Assembly (NCBI RefSeq): GCF_039595935.1
Contig: NZ_JBCNKR010000006.1
Span: forward strand, 2,638,001 to 2,702,000
DNA from: Flavobacterium sp.
GTDB taxonomy: Bacteria; Bacteroidota; Bacteroidia; Flavobacteriales; Flavobacteriaceae
DNA length: 64,000 nt
Direction: 5' to 3'
Shown here: positions 17,379-25,877 of the stretch, one piece after another
Numbering within the stretch: position 1 is the first letter of the stretch
How the letters are laid out: each line of letters opens with the position of its first letter
Translations under genes and position numbers: made by a program
The notes under the pieces: generated by a model
Database searches by the model: none
Seen by the model: the letters and a program-made list of their open reading frames with translations, nothing else
What the model was told of the DNA's origin: nothing

Positions 17379-18269
17379 ATGGCATCAGGTTTTTTCGTAC
17401 TATTAGACGATATAGCAGCAATTATGGACGATGTTGCGGTAATGAGTAAAGTTGCAGCAAAGAAAACAGCAGGAATTTTGGGAGATGATTTAGCCGTAAA
17501 TGCCGAAAAGGCTTCCGGGTTTGCATCATCAAGAGAACTTCCGGTTTTGTGGGCAATCAGCAAAGGTTCATTATTAAACAAAGTAATAATTCTTCCAATT
17601 GCATTTGTATTAAGTGCATTTTTTCCTATTGCAATTATTGTAATTTTGGTTCTGGGAGGTCTTTTTCTGGCTTATGAAGGGGCAGAAAAAATTTACGAAT
17701 TTATTTTTCCTCATGAACATGAAGAGTCAGAAGGGATTACCGAAGAAACACTTACTGAAGAACAAATCCTGGAAGCAGAAAAAGGTAAAATAAAATCAGC
17801 AATTGTAACCGACTTCATATTATCTGTAGAAATCGTAATTATCGCCCTTGGAACTGTTATTGGTAAACCTATCATGCAGCAAATCATTGTAACTTCAATA
17901 ATAGCTGTAGTAGCAACGATCGGGGTTTATGGTATCGTGGCTCTTATCGTGCGAATGGATGAAGCTGGGTACAAACTGATTAAATTTAGTAAAAGAGAAA
18001 AAAGTATCTCAAAATTTATTGGAAATATTTTAGTAAAAGCGCTTCCGTTAGTAATTAAAAGTTTAACAGTTATTGGTACAATTGCTTTAATATTAGTTGC
18101 CGGAGGTATTTTTGTGCATTACATTCCTTATTTTCATCATTTATCAGAAGAAATAAATATTCCTGCTATTATTAAGGAATTTGTTGTTGGGCTGGGTTTA
18201 GGGTTTGTTACTTTAGCAATTATAAATCTATTAAAAAAGCTTTTCAAAAAGAAAGAGACTACAGCTTAA
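17379..18269 (+). CDS. DUF808 family inner-membrane protein (YedI-like)
   Basis: 296 residues. The start MASGFFVLLDDIAAIMDDVA is diagnostic for DUF808, whose N-terminal amphipathic segment precedes several membrane helices (about residues 68-100, 145-160, 168-190, 222-250 and 265-285). The central loop FPHEHEESEGITEE is acidic. Function is unknown; E. coli YedI belongs to the family. It stands alone on the plus strand after a small membrane peptide gene. Confidence 0.85.
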   Translation: MASGFFVLLDDIAAIMDDVAVMSKVAAKKTAGILGDDLAVNAEKASGFASSRELPVLWAISKGSLLNKVIILPIAFVLSAFFPIAIIVILVLGGLFLAYEGAEKIYEFIFPHEHEESEGITEETLTEEQILEAEKGKIKSAIVTDFILSVEIVIIALGTVIGKPIMQQIIVTSIIAVVATIGVYGIVALIVRMDEAGYKLIKFSKREKSISKFIGNILVKALPLVIKSLTVIGTIALILVAGGIFVHYIPYFHHLSEEINIPAIIKEFVVGLGLGFVTLAIINLLKKLFKKKETTA

Positions 18270-18552
18270 AAAAAATGTTTTTTGCAATTAATTATTTCAT
18301 ATAAGTCTAACTTTTTACAATTATATAAAAATAAAAAATCAGACACAAAATTTTTAATTCAAAAAGTTATAATTGATTAGTATAATATTTGACGCTTTTT
18401 TTAGTTTTAAAAAAATAGCCTAAATGCAATAATTAAACTTTTAGTTAAGATAAGATGACTTTTATTTTTACGTTGTGATAAAATTTAGCATTTATTAAAG
18501 CAACCTTTGTATTTTAGCGCCATCTTAATAATAAACAATTAACTAATTTTAT

Positions 18553-18966
18553 ATGAGAATTTTTAGATTACAATCAGTTTTAGCAGTATTATTTTTAACT
18601 GTTTTTCTAGTTTCATGCAGCAGTGATGATAATAGTAAAGAAACGCCACAAACTACTTCCAGAGCAGCAAATGTTACTGCAATTAGCGGTCCGGGTACAG
18701 GAAAAGTTGGTGTTGATATTAATTTTGATATTTCTTATACTGTTGATAATGCTTGTGGCCAATTTGATAGAATTGGTGATACTTCTATAGGTAAAGAAGA
18801 AGGATTTCAAGTAGAAGCAAAATATCCTATAGAAACTTGTGCAAACCAAACACCTACAGCTTTGCATACAGTTTATACATTTTCTCCAATTGCAAAAGGA
18901 ACTTTTGAAATCAAATTCAGAAAATCGGAAACAGAATTCCTTATTAAAAAAGTCGTTATCGAATAA
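18553..18966 (+). CDS. Lipoprotein of unknown function
   Basis: 137 residues. Residues 1-21 form a lipoprotein signal peptide with lipobox LVSC (Cys22), followed by SSDDN, a typical Bacteroidota lipoprotein tether. The mature part is beta-rich (GPGTGKVGVDINFDISYTV and the C-terminal KGTFEIKFRKS), resembling a small immunoglobulin-like fold. It is monocistronic, with a perfect 21-bp terminator downstream. The 283-bp gap upstream is AT-rich; I see no second gene there. Confidence 0.75.
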   Translation: MRIFRLQSVLAVLFLTVFLVSCSSDDNSKETPQTTSRAANVTAISGPGTGKVGVDINFDISYTVDNACGQFDRIGDTSIGKEEGFQVEAKYPIETCANQTPTALHTVYTFSPIAKGTFEIKFRKSETEFLIKKVVIE

Positions 18967-18988
18967 TTTAAACATAATTCTGAGGTAT

Positions 18989-19046
18989 AAAACCATTTTA
19001 CAAAGATTTGAAATTTTAAATCTTTGTAAAATGGTTTTTCTTTTTT
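18989..19046 (+). terminator. Long perfect-stem intrinsic terminator
   Basis: The arms at 18989-19009 and 19018-19038 are 21-bp perfect reverse complements (inner word CAAAGATTT) with an 8-nt loop, then a T-rich tail. It follows the lipoprotein gene by about 22 bp. Confidence 0.85.
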
Positions 19047-19082
19047 GATAGAACTATATGTAGTTATATAAAACTTATGGCC

Positions 19083-19113
19083 TTTGTCATTCCTTCAAAA
19101 ATTACTATTTTTG
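19083..19113 (+). promoter_or_regulatory. Bacteroidota-type promoter of aguB
   Basis: TTTG (19083-19086), a 19-nt spacer, then TATTTTTG (19106-19113) matches the TTTG/TAnnTTTG consensus in sequence and spacing. The -7 box ends 18 nt before the ATG at 19132, which rules out the longer in-frame start at 19084. Confidence 0.72.
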
Positions 19114-19131
19114 CACTCTAAATTTTATGTC

Positions 19132-20022
19132 ATGTCGAAAAGAAAATATAAAATATCGGTAATTCAGTTAAATCTGAATGATGTAGCCGAAAACAATTTG
19201 AAAAAATGTATCAGCTGGGTAAGAGATGCTGCAAGTCAGGGAGCTGAGGTTATCTTACTGCCTGAATTATATAGCAGTCACTATTTCTGCCAAAGCGAAG
19301 ACGTAGATAATTTTGCATTAGCAGAACCACTTTACAGTACTTCATTTATTGCTTTTAGCGAACTGGCAAAAGAATTAGGAGTTGTAATTATTGTTCCTTT
19401 CTTCGAAAAAAGAATGGCGGGAATTTACCATAACAGTGCGTATATCATCGATACAGATGGTACAGAAGCTGGTTTATACCGCAAAATGCACATTCCGGAC
19501 GATCCGCATTTTTATGAAAAATTTTATTTCACGCCAGGTGATTTAGGATTTCAGGCAATCGAAACTAAAAAAGGAACAGTTGGAACTTTAATCTGCTGGG
19601 ATCAATGGTATCCGGAAGCTGCAAGAATTACAGCTTTAAAAGGAGCTGAGGTGTTATTTTATCCAACGGCAATTGGATGGCATCCAAAAGAAAAAGAACA
19701 ATACGGAGAAAACCAATACGGTGCATGGATGAATGTTATGAAAGGACATGCTGTAGCAAATGGTGTTTTCGTAGCAGCTGCAAACCGTATCGGACTTGAA
19801 AAGTATATTGAAGGAACTGAAGGAATCCAATTTTGGGGAGCATCATTTATTGCTGGACCACAAGGAGAAATTTTAGCTCAGGCTTCTCATGATAAAGAAG
19901 AAATCTTAATTGCTGAGGTTGATTTAGATTTACAGGAAAATGTTCGTCAAAACTGGCCATTCTTCAGAGATAGAAGAATTGATGCTTTTGGAGACATAAC
20001 AAAAAGAGCAATCGATAAATAA
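19132..20022 (+). CDS. aguB: N-carbamoylputrescine amidase
   Basis: 296 residues of the nitrilase superfamily, converting N-carbamoylputrescine to putrescine, CO2 and ammonia. The catalytic triad is visible: Glu in LLPELYSSHYFCQ, Lys in YRKMHIPDDPHFYEKFYF and Cys in TLICWDQWYPEAAR. The start at 19132 (MSKRKYKI) is chosen because a promoter lies inside the longer frame. The partner agmatine deiminase is 3.2 kb downstream on the same strand, completing agmatine-to-putrescine conversion. Confidence 0.92.
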   Translation: MSKRKYKISVIQLNLNDVAENNLKKCISWVRDAASQGAEVILLPELYSSHYFCQSEDVDNFALAEPLYSTSFIAFSELAKELGVVIIVPFFEKRMAGIYHNSAYIIDTDGTEAGLYRKMHIPDDPHFYEKFYFTPGDLGFQAIETKKGTVGTLICWDQWYPEAARITALKGAEVLFYPTAIGWHPKEKEQYGENQYGAWMNVMKGHAVANGVFVAAANRIGLEKYIEGTEGIQFWGASFIAGPQGEILAQASHDKEEILIAEVDLDLQENVRQNWPFFRDRRIDAFGDITKRAIDK

Positions 20023-20043
20023 TTATTTATTTTGATATAAAAC

Positions 20044-20081
20044 AAAAAGGCGGTTTCAAAATTATTGAAACCGCCTTTTTT
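20044..20081. terminator. Bidirectional terminator between aguB and the OmpA-like gene
   Basis: A 16-bp perfect stem (20044-20059 with 20065-20080; core GGCGGTTTCAA) has A/T-runs on both sides and lies between convergent genes. Confidence 0.88.
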
Positions 20082-20095
20082 AATCTATATATAAT

Positions 20096-21355
20096 TTACT
20101 TCACTTGGAAAGTAACTCTTCTCACGATCTGACGTGCCTCTTTAGAATTTTTGTTTACCGAAGTGTCTTCTCCGTTAGCAACAACATTTAGTCTTGAAGC
20201 GTCAATTCCTGCATTAACAGCAACTTTTTTCACAGCTTCAGCTCTTTTTCTTGATAATTCAGTATTATAACTTGTTTTTCCAATTTCATCTGCATAACCA
20301 ATAATATCAGCTGATTTTCCAGGATTATTTTTAAGATATTTTACTAAGAAATCAACACCGGATAAAGAAGCATTTGTAGGTTTAGATGAATTAAAATCGA
20401 AATAAACATTTACGTATCCTCCATTAATTAATTCTTCAACAGTATTATTAGTAGCTCCGTTACCTTTCTTTTCGTACGTTTTATCTAAATAGCTTTCCAA
20501 TTCATCCGGCACACCATTTTGATTATTATCAATAGATTGTCCTTTCGTATTTACAGCAACTCCTGCAATTGTGTTTGGCTCTAAATCATACAAATCAGCA
20601 ACTCCGTCTTTGTCAGTATCAATAAGATTAGTTTCGATAGTGGTAACTCTGTCTTCTAATTTGTTTAATCTTTCATTTTCTTCAGAATACCAGTCAGCAT
20701 GTTTTTCATTCTTACCTAAATAGAAAGTCAAACCAACAGAAGCATTTAGTAAAATCCCGTCAAAAGAACCTGTAGTAGTATTTCCCATTCCGTCAAAATT
20801 CCAGTTTTGTCTTCCATTAATAATTCCGGTAAGATCACCTGTCAATGCCACTCTGTTGCTCAACTTAATTTGCCCGGTTAAACCAGCAATTCCGTGTGCC
20901 ATATAATCTTGTCCGCCAAAACCAGTTTCAGTACTAATTTGCGAAACTCCAAAACCTCCATGTGCCAAAATACCAATTGTATTCGTCCAGCTTTCAAAAT
21001 TCAAAGCACGTCCAACATTAATAACCCCTTGTAAACTTGCTCTAACGTAGCGGCTTTCAAAATCCGGAGTATTGCTTTTTTCTTTAAATTGATCATAACC
21101 CACATCCAGTTTTACACCAAACTTTGGATTAAACATATATCTTACACCTAAATCTCCGTGAAATAAATTCAAACTTTCTGTTGCATAACCAGGAGTCATT
21201 GCTCGAGTTGGTTTGTTTACACCACCATTCAATTCAATAGACCATTTGTTATATTCAGGCTGATCGACAGCTGGTTTTGTAGACGTAGTAGTCATTTGTG
21301 CATTTGCTGCAAAGGCTAATAGTAAAAGGGATACAGATGCTAATTTCTTTTTCAT
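20096..21355 (-). CDS. OmpA-family outer-membrane protein
   Basis: 419 residues. A signal peptide (MKKKLASVSLLLLAFAANAQ) is followed by an eight-strand beta-barrel-like region (about 35-220), a short coiled coil (NERLNKLEDRVTTIETN), a calcium-binding thrombospondin-3-type stretch (DTDKDGVADLYDLEPN, then DNNQNGVPDELE), and a C-terminal OmpA peptidoglycan-binding domain (VYFDFNSSKPTNASL, RKRAEAVKKV). It should link outer membrane and cell wall. It is single-gene and converges with aguB. Confidence 0.9.
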   Translation of the reverse strand: MKKKLASVSLLLLAFAANAQMTTTSTKPAVDQPEYNKWSIELNGGVNKPTRAMTPGYATESLNLFHGDLGVRYMFNPKFGVKLDVGYDQFKEKSNTPDFESRYVRASLQGVINVGRALNFESWTNTIGILAHGGFGVSQISTETGFGGQDYMAHGIAGLTGQIKLSNRVALTGDLTGIINGRQNWNFDGMGNTTTGSFDGILLNASVGLTFYLGKNEKHADWYSEENERLNKLEDRVTTIETNLIDTDKDGVADLYDLEPNTIAGVAVNTKGQSIDNNQNGVPDELESYLDKTYEKKGNGATNNTVEELINGGYVNVYFDFNSSKPTNASLSGVDFLVKYLKNNPGKSADIIGYADEIGKTSYNTELSRKRAEAVKKVAVNAGIDASRLNVVANGEDTSVNKNSKEARQIVRRVTFQVK

Positions 21356-21508
21356 AATATCAAATATTTAATTCGGCTTTTATTTAAACTCTTAGCAAAA
21401 GTAGGGCTCGCTTTTTGGGAATATGTTCTATTCTGCTTTATATAATTCCCATTGTTTGGCTTATAAAGCTGAAAATGCGTTAATTAAAATTTGATTTTTG
21501 ATAAAAAA

Positions 21509-21538
21509 AAAGGGTAAAATCTAAATTTTACCCTTTTC
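21509..21538 (-). terminator. Intrinsic terminator of the choice-of-anchor I gene
   Basis: A perfect 13-bp stem (AAAAGGGTAAAAT, loop 4 nt) at 21509-21521 and 21526-21538 is followed on the minus strand by a T-run (plus-strand A9). Confidence 0.85.
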
Positions 21539-21556
21539 AATTCTAAAAAATTCTAG

Positions 21557-23077
21557 TTATTTCAAGTCTGGCTGATAAATTTTAATACTTCCGTCGCCTT
21601 CGCTGCTTACTACAAGTAAACTTCTTTTTGTTGGACTTTTAGAAGCAGGAATAAAAAGAATTCCTTCCGGAGCATCTCCTGTTTTTACAGTTTGTAAATA
21701 TTGAGGTGCATTAGGATTTGTAACATCATAAGTCATAAAAGCATCAGATCTTTCAAGACCAACAAACAAAATGTTTTGAGAACCCATTTTAGCCACATAA
21801 ACCGCTTCTGGTTCAGAACCTTTATCGTCACTGCGTTTGTCATCATAAGTTCCTAGTTCATTTGTTTTTTTGTCAACATCATTTTTGCTGTCATAAACGA
21901 TTTTTCCTGTATTACCATTCCAGATTGAGAAAGAACGGGCACCAAAACTTACCATTTCATCTAAATCTCCATCGCCATCAGTATCACCCATATCCGCAAC
22001 AAGGTTTAATCTTCCTAAATTAGCATCTAGTTTTAAATTAGCAGCATCTGGAAAAACTGTTGCATCAAGAGTCATGTTTTTCATACGCTTAATATCTGTA
22101 TAAGCATTATATTCTCTAGCATCACCTTCATTGGCCGTAACAAAATAGGGAACATTATTAGCAGAAAAATGACTGATTGCATCCGGCATATACATTCCTT
22201 TTACTTTCCACGGATTAAATGCAATTTTACTGTCGCTGTCACTTACATCAATTGCATTATCCGCATTATTAAAATCTTTTAAACCAAGCGGATAAATTGC
22301 AGTAATAGTTTTAGAAGTTAAATCAACTTTTGCAACCCCATTATTTTCCTGTAAAGTTACCCAAGCGGTTTTAGAATCATCTGAAATAGTGATGTATTCC
22401 GGTTCGATATCCTGAGCAAAACTTTTAGCAAATTTTGAAACTCTAAATCCGTCTTTTTTCAAAGTTTCTGCCTGACTTGCAAAAGAGCTAAAATCAAGAG
22501 TAGTAACTGTATAATTGGTTGTTTCAATGATAGAAATTGTTCCGTTTGGATCTTGTGAATAATCTGTATTTGGTTCACCTTCATTAGCAGTCATAATGTA
22601 TTTCCCATCTGGAGAAAATGTAATCATATCAGGCAAAGCACCAACAGTAACTTGTTTTATTAAGCTGTAATCAGAAGTATTAAAAATAACTACTTTTCCA
22701 TTTCCTTGTTTATTTACAGTTGATTCTAATGCCACAGCCAGTTTTCCGTCAAAAACAGAAACACTGTTTGAAGCTCCCTCGTAAGCAGTTAAATCAATTT
22801 TACCAATTTTTACTGGTTTAGTAGGATCGGCTAAATCGATAATGTCAATTTGATTTGTTCCGCTGTTGTTAACCGTAAAAAGTCTTTTTGTTTTTTCGCA
22901 GTATGCAGAGATTTCGGCAGCGGCTTCTCCGCCAATTGTTATAGAACCAATTTCTTTAAAAGTGGCAGGATTTTCATTTACAACAACTTCTTGTTCTTCG
23001 TTGTTTGAGTTTTCATCGTTATTACAGCTTGTCATTAAAAATAAAGCTGCTAATAATGAAAGGCTTACTTTTTTCAT
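21557..23077 (-). CDS. Choice-of-anchor I family lipoprotein (beta-propeller)
   Basis: 506 residues. The signal peptide ends in lipobox MTSC (Cys18), followed by NNDENSNNEEQE. The mature protein has repeated propeller-like blades such as VKIGKIDLTAYEGASNSVSV and PDMITFSPDGKYIMTANEGEP, and acidic D-rich loops (DMGDTDGDGDLDEMVS). The C-terminal LFVGLERSDAFMTYDVTN is typical of the choice-of-anchor I family. Members are surface or periplasmic proteins, some near alkaline phosphatases. Its substrate is unknown. Confidence 0.82.
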   Translation of the reverse strand: MKKVSLSLLAALFLMTSCNNDENSNNEEQEVVVNENPATFKEIGSITIGGEAAAEISAYCEKTKRLFTVNNSGTNQIDIIDLADPTKPVKIGKIDLTAYEGASNSVSVFDGKLAVALESTVNKQGNGKVVIFNTSDYSLIKQVTVGALPDMITFSPDGKYIMTANEGEPNTDYSQDPNGTISIIETTNYTVTTLDFSSFASQAETLKKDGFRVSKFAKSFAQDIEPEYITISDDSKTAWVTLQENNGVAKVDLTSKTITAIYPLGLKDFNNADNAIDVSDSDSKIAFNPWKVKGMYMPDAISHFSANNVPYFVTANEGDAREYNAYTDIKRMKNMTLDATVFPDAANLKLDANLGRLNLVADMGDTDGDGDLDEMVSFGARSFSIWNGNTGKIVYDSKNDVDKKTNELGTYDDKRSDDKGSEPEAVYVAKMGSQNILFVGLERSDAFMTYDVTNPNAPQYLQTVKTGDAPEGILFIPASKSPTKRSLLVVSSEGDGSIKIYQPDLK

Positions 23078-23230
23078 TTGTTAGTTTTTTAGTTTCGCCA
23101 AATGTAATTACCAAGTTTGGAGCGAATATTAAGCCTTTATTATTTAATCTTTAACTTAATTTTTGGAAGATATTATTTGTGAAATTTGAGATGATTTTGA
23201 CTGAGGTGTTTTATAATCCTAACGAATGCT

Positions 23231-23238
23231 TATCTTTG
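23231..23238 (+). promoter_or_regulatory. Probable -7 box of aguA
   Basis: TATCTTTG matches TAnnTTTG and ends 26 nt before the ATG at 23265. The upstream region offers only a weak TTTT/TTTA at 17-18 nt spacing. The box lies inside the longer in-frame extension and supports the shorter start. Confidence 0.5.
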
Positions 23239-23264
23239 TACACTTTCAAAAAATAGAACCTTTT

Positions 23265-24305
23265 ATGTCAACAAATAATAGAAGATTTCCAGCAGAATGG
23301 GAAAAGCAGCAAGGAATTGTATTGTGTTTTCCGCATAATGGTAATGACTGGCCGGGAAAATACGAAGCTGTTCAATGGGCTTTTGTAGAATTTATTAAAA
23401 AAGTAGCCGCTTTTGAAACTGTTTTTTTGGTTGTAGCCGATGAAAAGCTAAAAGAAAAAGTTGCCGAAATGCTTGAAAGAGCCCGAGTGAATATTAAAAA
23501 CGTTTCATACATAATTCACAAAACCAACAGAAGCTGGATGCGCGATTCTGGACCAATTATCGTTAAAAATGGTTCGAAAAGAGAAGCATTAAATTTCAAT
23601 TTTAACGGCTGGGCAAAATATAAAAACTATCAGTTAGATAAATTTGTACCCGGAAAAGTAGCTGATTTCATTGATGTTCCGTTAACGCAGGTAATGTATA
23701 AAGGAAAACCGGTAATTGTTGAAGGCGGCGCGATTGATGTAAACGGAAAAGGTACTCTTTTAACTTCTGAAGAATGTTTAATGCATCCAACGATTCAGGT
23801 TCGAAATCAAGGTTTTACAAAAGAAGATTACGAAGCTGTTTTTAAAGAATATCTTGGTGTTACAAACGTAATCTGGTTGGGTGAAGGAATTGAAGGTGAC
23901 GATACACACGGACACATCGACGATTTATGCCGATTTGTAAACGAAGATAAAATTGTAACAATTGTAGAAACTGATAAAAACGATTCAAATTATAAACCTT
24001 TACAGGACAACTTAAAACGCTTACAAAACGCAAAACTAGAAAACGGAAAATCTCCTGTTATTGTAGCTTTGCCAATGCCAAAACGTGTAGATTTTGAAGA
24101 TCTAAGACTGCCTGCAAGTTATGCTAATTTCTTAATTCTAAACAATTGTGTTTTAGTACCAACATTTAATGACAGCAACGACCGTGTAGCTTTAAATATA
24201 TTATCAGAATGTTTCCCAGACAGAGAAGTAATCGGAATAAGCTGTATTGATTTTATTTGGGGATTCGGGACATTACATTGTTTAAGCCAGCAGATTCCTG
24301 CTTAA
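23265..24305 (+). CDS. aguA: Agmatine deiminase
   Basis: 346 residues of the peptidylarginine deiminase-type superfamily, hydrolysing agmatine to N-carbamoylputrescine and ammonia. Motifs are SWMRDSGPIIV (Asp near residue 88), EGDDTHGHIDDLCRFV with the catalytic His/Asp, and the nucleophile Cys339 in GTLHCLSQQ near the C-terminus. The start MSTNNRRFPAEW is preferred because a -7 promoter box occupies the upstream extension. With aguB it gives an agmatine route to putrescine. Confidence 0.92.
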   Translation: MSTNNRRFPAEWEKQQGIVLCFPHNGNDWPGKYEAVQWAFVEFIKKVAAFETVFLVVADEKLKEKVAEMLERARVNIKNVSYIIHKTNRSWMRDSGPIIVKNGSKREALNFNFNGWAKYKNYQLDKFVPGKVADFIDVPLTQVMYKGKPVIVEGGAIDVNGKGTLLTSEECLMHPTIQVRNQGFTKEDYEAVFKEYLGVTNVIWLGEGIEGDDTHGHIDDLCRFVNEDKIVTIVETDKNDSNYKPLQDNLKRLQNAKLENGKSPVIVALPMPKRVDFEDLRLPASYANFLILNNCVLVPTFNDSNDRVALNILSECFPDREVIGISCIDFIWGFGTLHCLSQQIPA

Positions 24306-24416
24306 TATATGAAACCATATAAGTGATACAAGAAATTAAAGTCTAATTAAATGAACTTAAATTAGTTATATGGTTTAAAAATTCTGCGATTTTGTGAGAT
24401 TAAAACATAAAGAATA

Positions 24417-24446
24417 AAAAAACCTTGGTGAATGCCAAGGTTTTTT
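24417..24446. terminator. Bidirectional terminator between aguA and fumarylacetoacetase
   Basis: The stem AAAACCTTGG with CCAAGGTTTT (about 24417-24428 and 24435-24446) and A/T flanks lies between convergent genes. Upstream at 24312-24376 a looser inverted pair AACCATATAA / TTATATGGTT is also present; the same word recurs at 42959-42968. Confidence 0.8.
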
Positions 24447-24480
24447 ATTTCTATATCTTTTCAGAATCTTTATCTACTCT

Positions 24481-25767
24481 TCATTGTCTAATGAAAGGAG
24501 GTAAAAGCTGGCTTGAAACTTCTCCAAAACCAATTCTTACTTCTGCATTTTCACAGAACCCGCGAATAATTACCGTATCATTATCTTCGATAAATTTACG
24601 TTCGCTGCCGTCTTTTAATTTTAATGGATTTTTACCTCCCCAAGTCAATTCAAGCATAGAACCAAAACTGTCAGGAGTTGGCCCGGAAATAGTTCCGGAA
24701 CCCATCATGTCGCCAGAGTTAATTCGGCATCCGTTTGAAGTGTGATGTGTTAACTGCTGAGCCATTGACCAGTATAAATATTTAAAATTTGATCTCGAAA
24801 TTACTGTTTCTTCAACAGCATCTTCAGGTTTTAATGAAACTTCTAAATGAATATCAAAAGCTTTTTTACCCTTTGTCTGTAAATAAGGAAGCGGTGACGG
24901 ATCTTGTTTAGGTCCTTTTGTTCTAAAAGGCTCTAAAGCATCCATAGTAACAATCCATGGAGAAATTGACGATGCAAAGTTTTTAGCTAAGAAAGGTCCC
25001 AGCGGCACATATTCCCATTTCTGGATATCACGCGCGCTCCAGTCATTCAGTAAAACCATCCCGAAAATATAATCTTCGGCTTCGTAAGTCGAAATATTTT
25101 CGCCCATTACGTTTACATCAGTGGTAATAAAAGCAGTTTCTAATTCGAAATCTACTAAACGTGATGGTCCAAAAACAGGATAATCTCCTCCAGGAGGTAA
25201 AGTTTGTCCCATTGGTCTGTGAACCGGAATTCCAGACGGAACAATTGTAGAACTTCTTCCGTGGTATCCAACCGGAATATGAAGCCAGTTTGGCAGTAAT
25301 GCATTTTCAGGATCACGGAACATTTTACCTACGTTTGTAGCATGTTCGCGGCTTGAATAAAAATCGGTATAATCTCCAATTAAAACCGGAAGCTGCATCT
25401 CTACATCTTCAATATTAAAAATAACAATATCACGGTCTTTTGTTGAATCTCTAAGCTGAGGGTTGTTCTCGTCGAAAATATCAGCGATGCGGTTTCGCAC
25501 CAAACGCCATGTTTTTTTTCCGTCAGAAATAAAATCATTCAGCGTATCCTGCATAAACATATCATCGGTTAAATCTATTCCTTCAAAATAGTTTAGTTGC
25601 TGTAAAGCCCCTAAATCTATGGCATAATCGCCAATTCGCGTTCCTACGGTAACGACATTTTCTTTGGTAAGAAATACACCGAAAGGAATATTTTGAATGG
25701 GGAAGTCGCTATTTTCTGGCACTTCTAACCATGATTTTCTTTTAGTATCGTTGGCGGTTATTGGCAT
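24481..25767 (-). CDS. fahA: Fumarylacetoacetase
   Basis: 428 residues. It cleaves fumarylacetoacetate to fumarate and acetoacetate, the final step of tyrosine and homogentisate degradation. It has the N-terminal SH3-like domain and the FAH catalytic domain with IPVGYHGRSSTIVPSG, LNDWSARDIQKWEYVPLGPF, metal ligands in ETAFI and the SPWIVTMDAL segment, and NSGDMMGSGTISGP near the end. Length is normal. Other tyrosine-degradation genes are not in view. It diverges from glyA, with back-to-back promoters. Confidence 0.94.
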   Translation of the reverse strand: MPITANDTKRKSWLEVPENSDFPIQNIPFGVFLTKENVVTVGTRIGDYAIDLGALQQLNYFEGIDLTDDMFMQDTLNDFISDGKKTWRLVRNRIADIFDENNPQLRDSTKDRDIVIFNIEDVEMQLPVLIGDYTDFYSSREHATNVGKMFRDPENALLPNWLHIPVGYHGRSSTIVPSGIPVHRPMGQTLPPGGDYPVFGPSRLVDFELETAFITTDVNVMGENISTYEAEDYIFGMVLLNDWSARDIQKWEYVPLGPFLAKNFASSISPWIVTMDALEPFRTKGPKQDPSPLPYLQTKGKKAFDIHLEVSLKPEDAVEETVISRSNFKYLYWSMAQQLTHHTSNGCRINSGDMMGSGTISGPTPDSFGSMLELTWGGKNPLKLKDGSERKFIEDNDTVIIRGFCENAEVRIGFGEVSSQLLPPFIRQ

Positions 25768-25803
25768 GTTTAGATGTTAATTATTTGTTGAAAAATTACA
25801 TGT

Positions 25804-25834
25804 CAAATATATCATAATCTAACAGTATCACAAA
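25804..25834 (-). promoter_or_regulatory. Promoter of fumarylacetoacetase
   Basis: On the minus strand TTTG (25834-25831), 19 nt, then TATATTTG (25811-25804) is an exact consensus match. It lies 36 nt before the ATG. Confidence 0.72.
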
Positions 25835-25844
25835 CGTTTTTTTG

Positions 25845-25852
25845 TATTTTTG
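25845..25852 (+). promoter_or_regulatory. -7 box of glyA
   Basis: TATTTTTG fits TAnnTTTG and ends 25 nt before the glyA ATG at 25878. No TTTG is found at the usual upstream distance. It diverges from the fumarylacetoacetase promoter 11 bp away. Confidence 0.5.
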
Positions 25853-25877
25853 CAGGAAATTAACGAAAAACGAAAAA

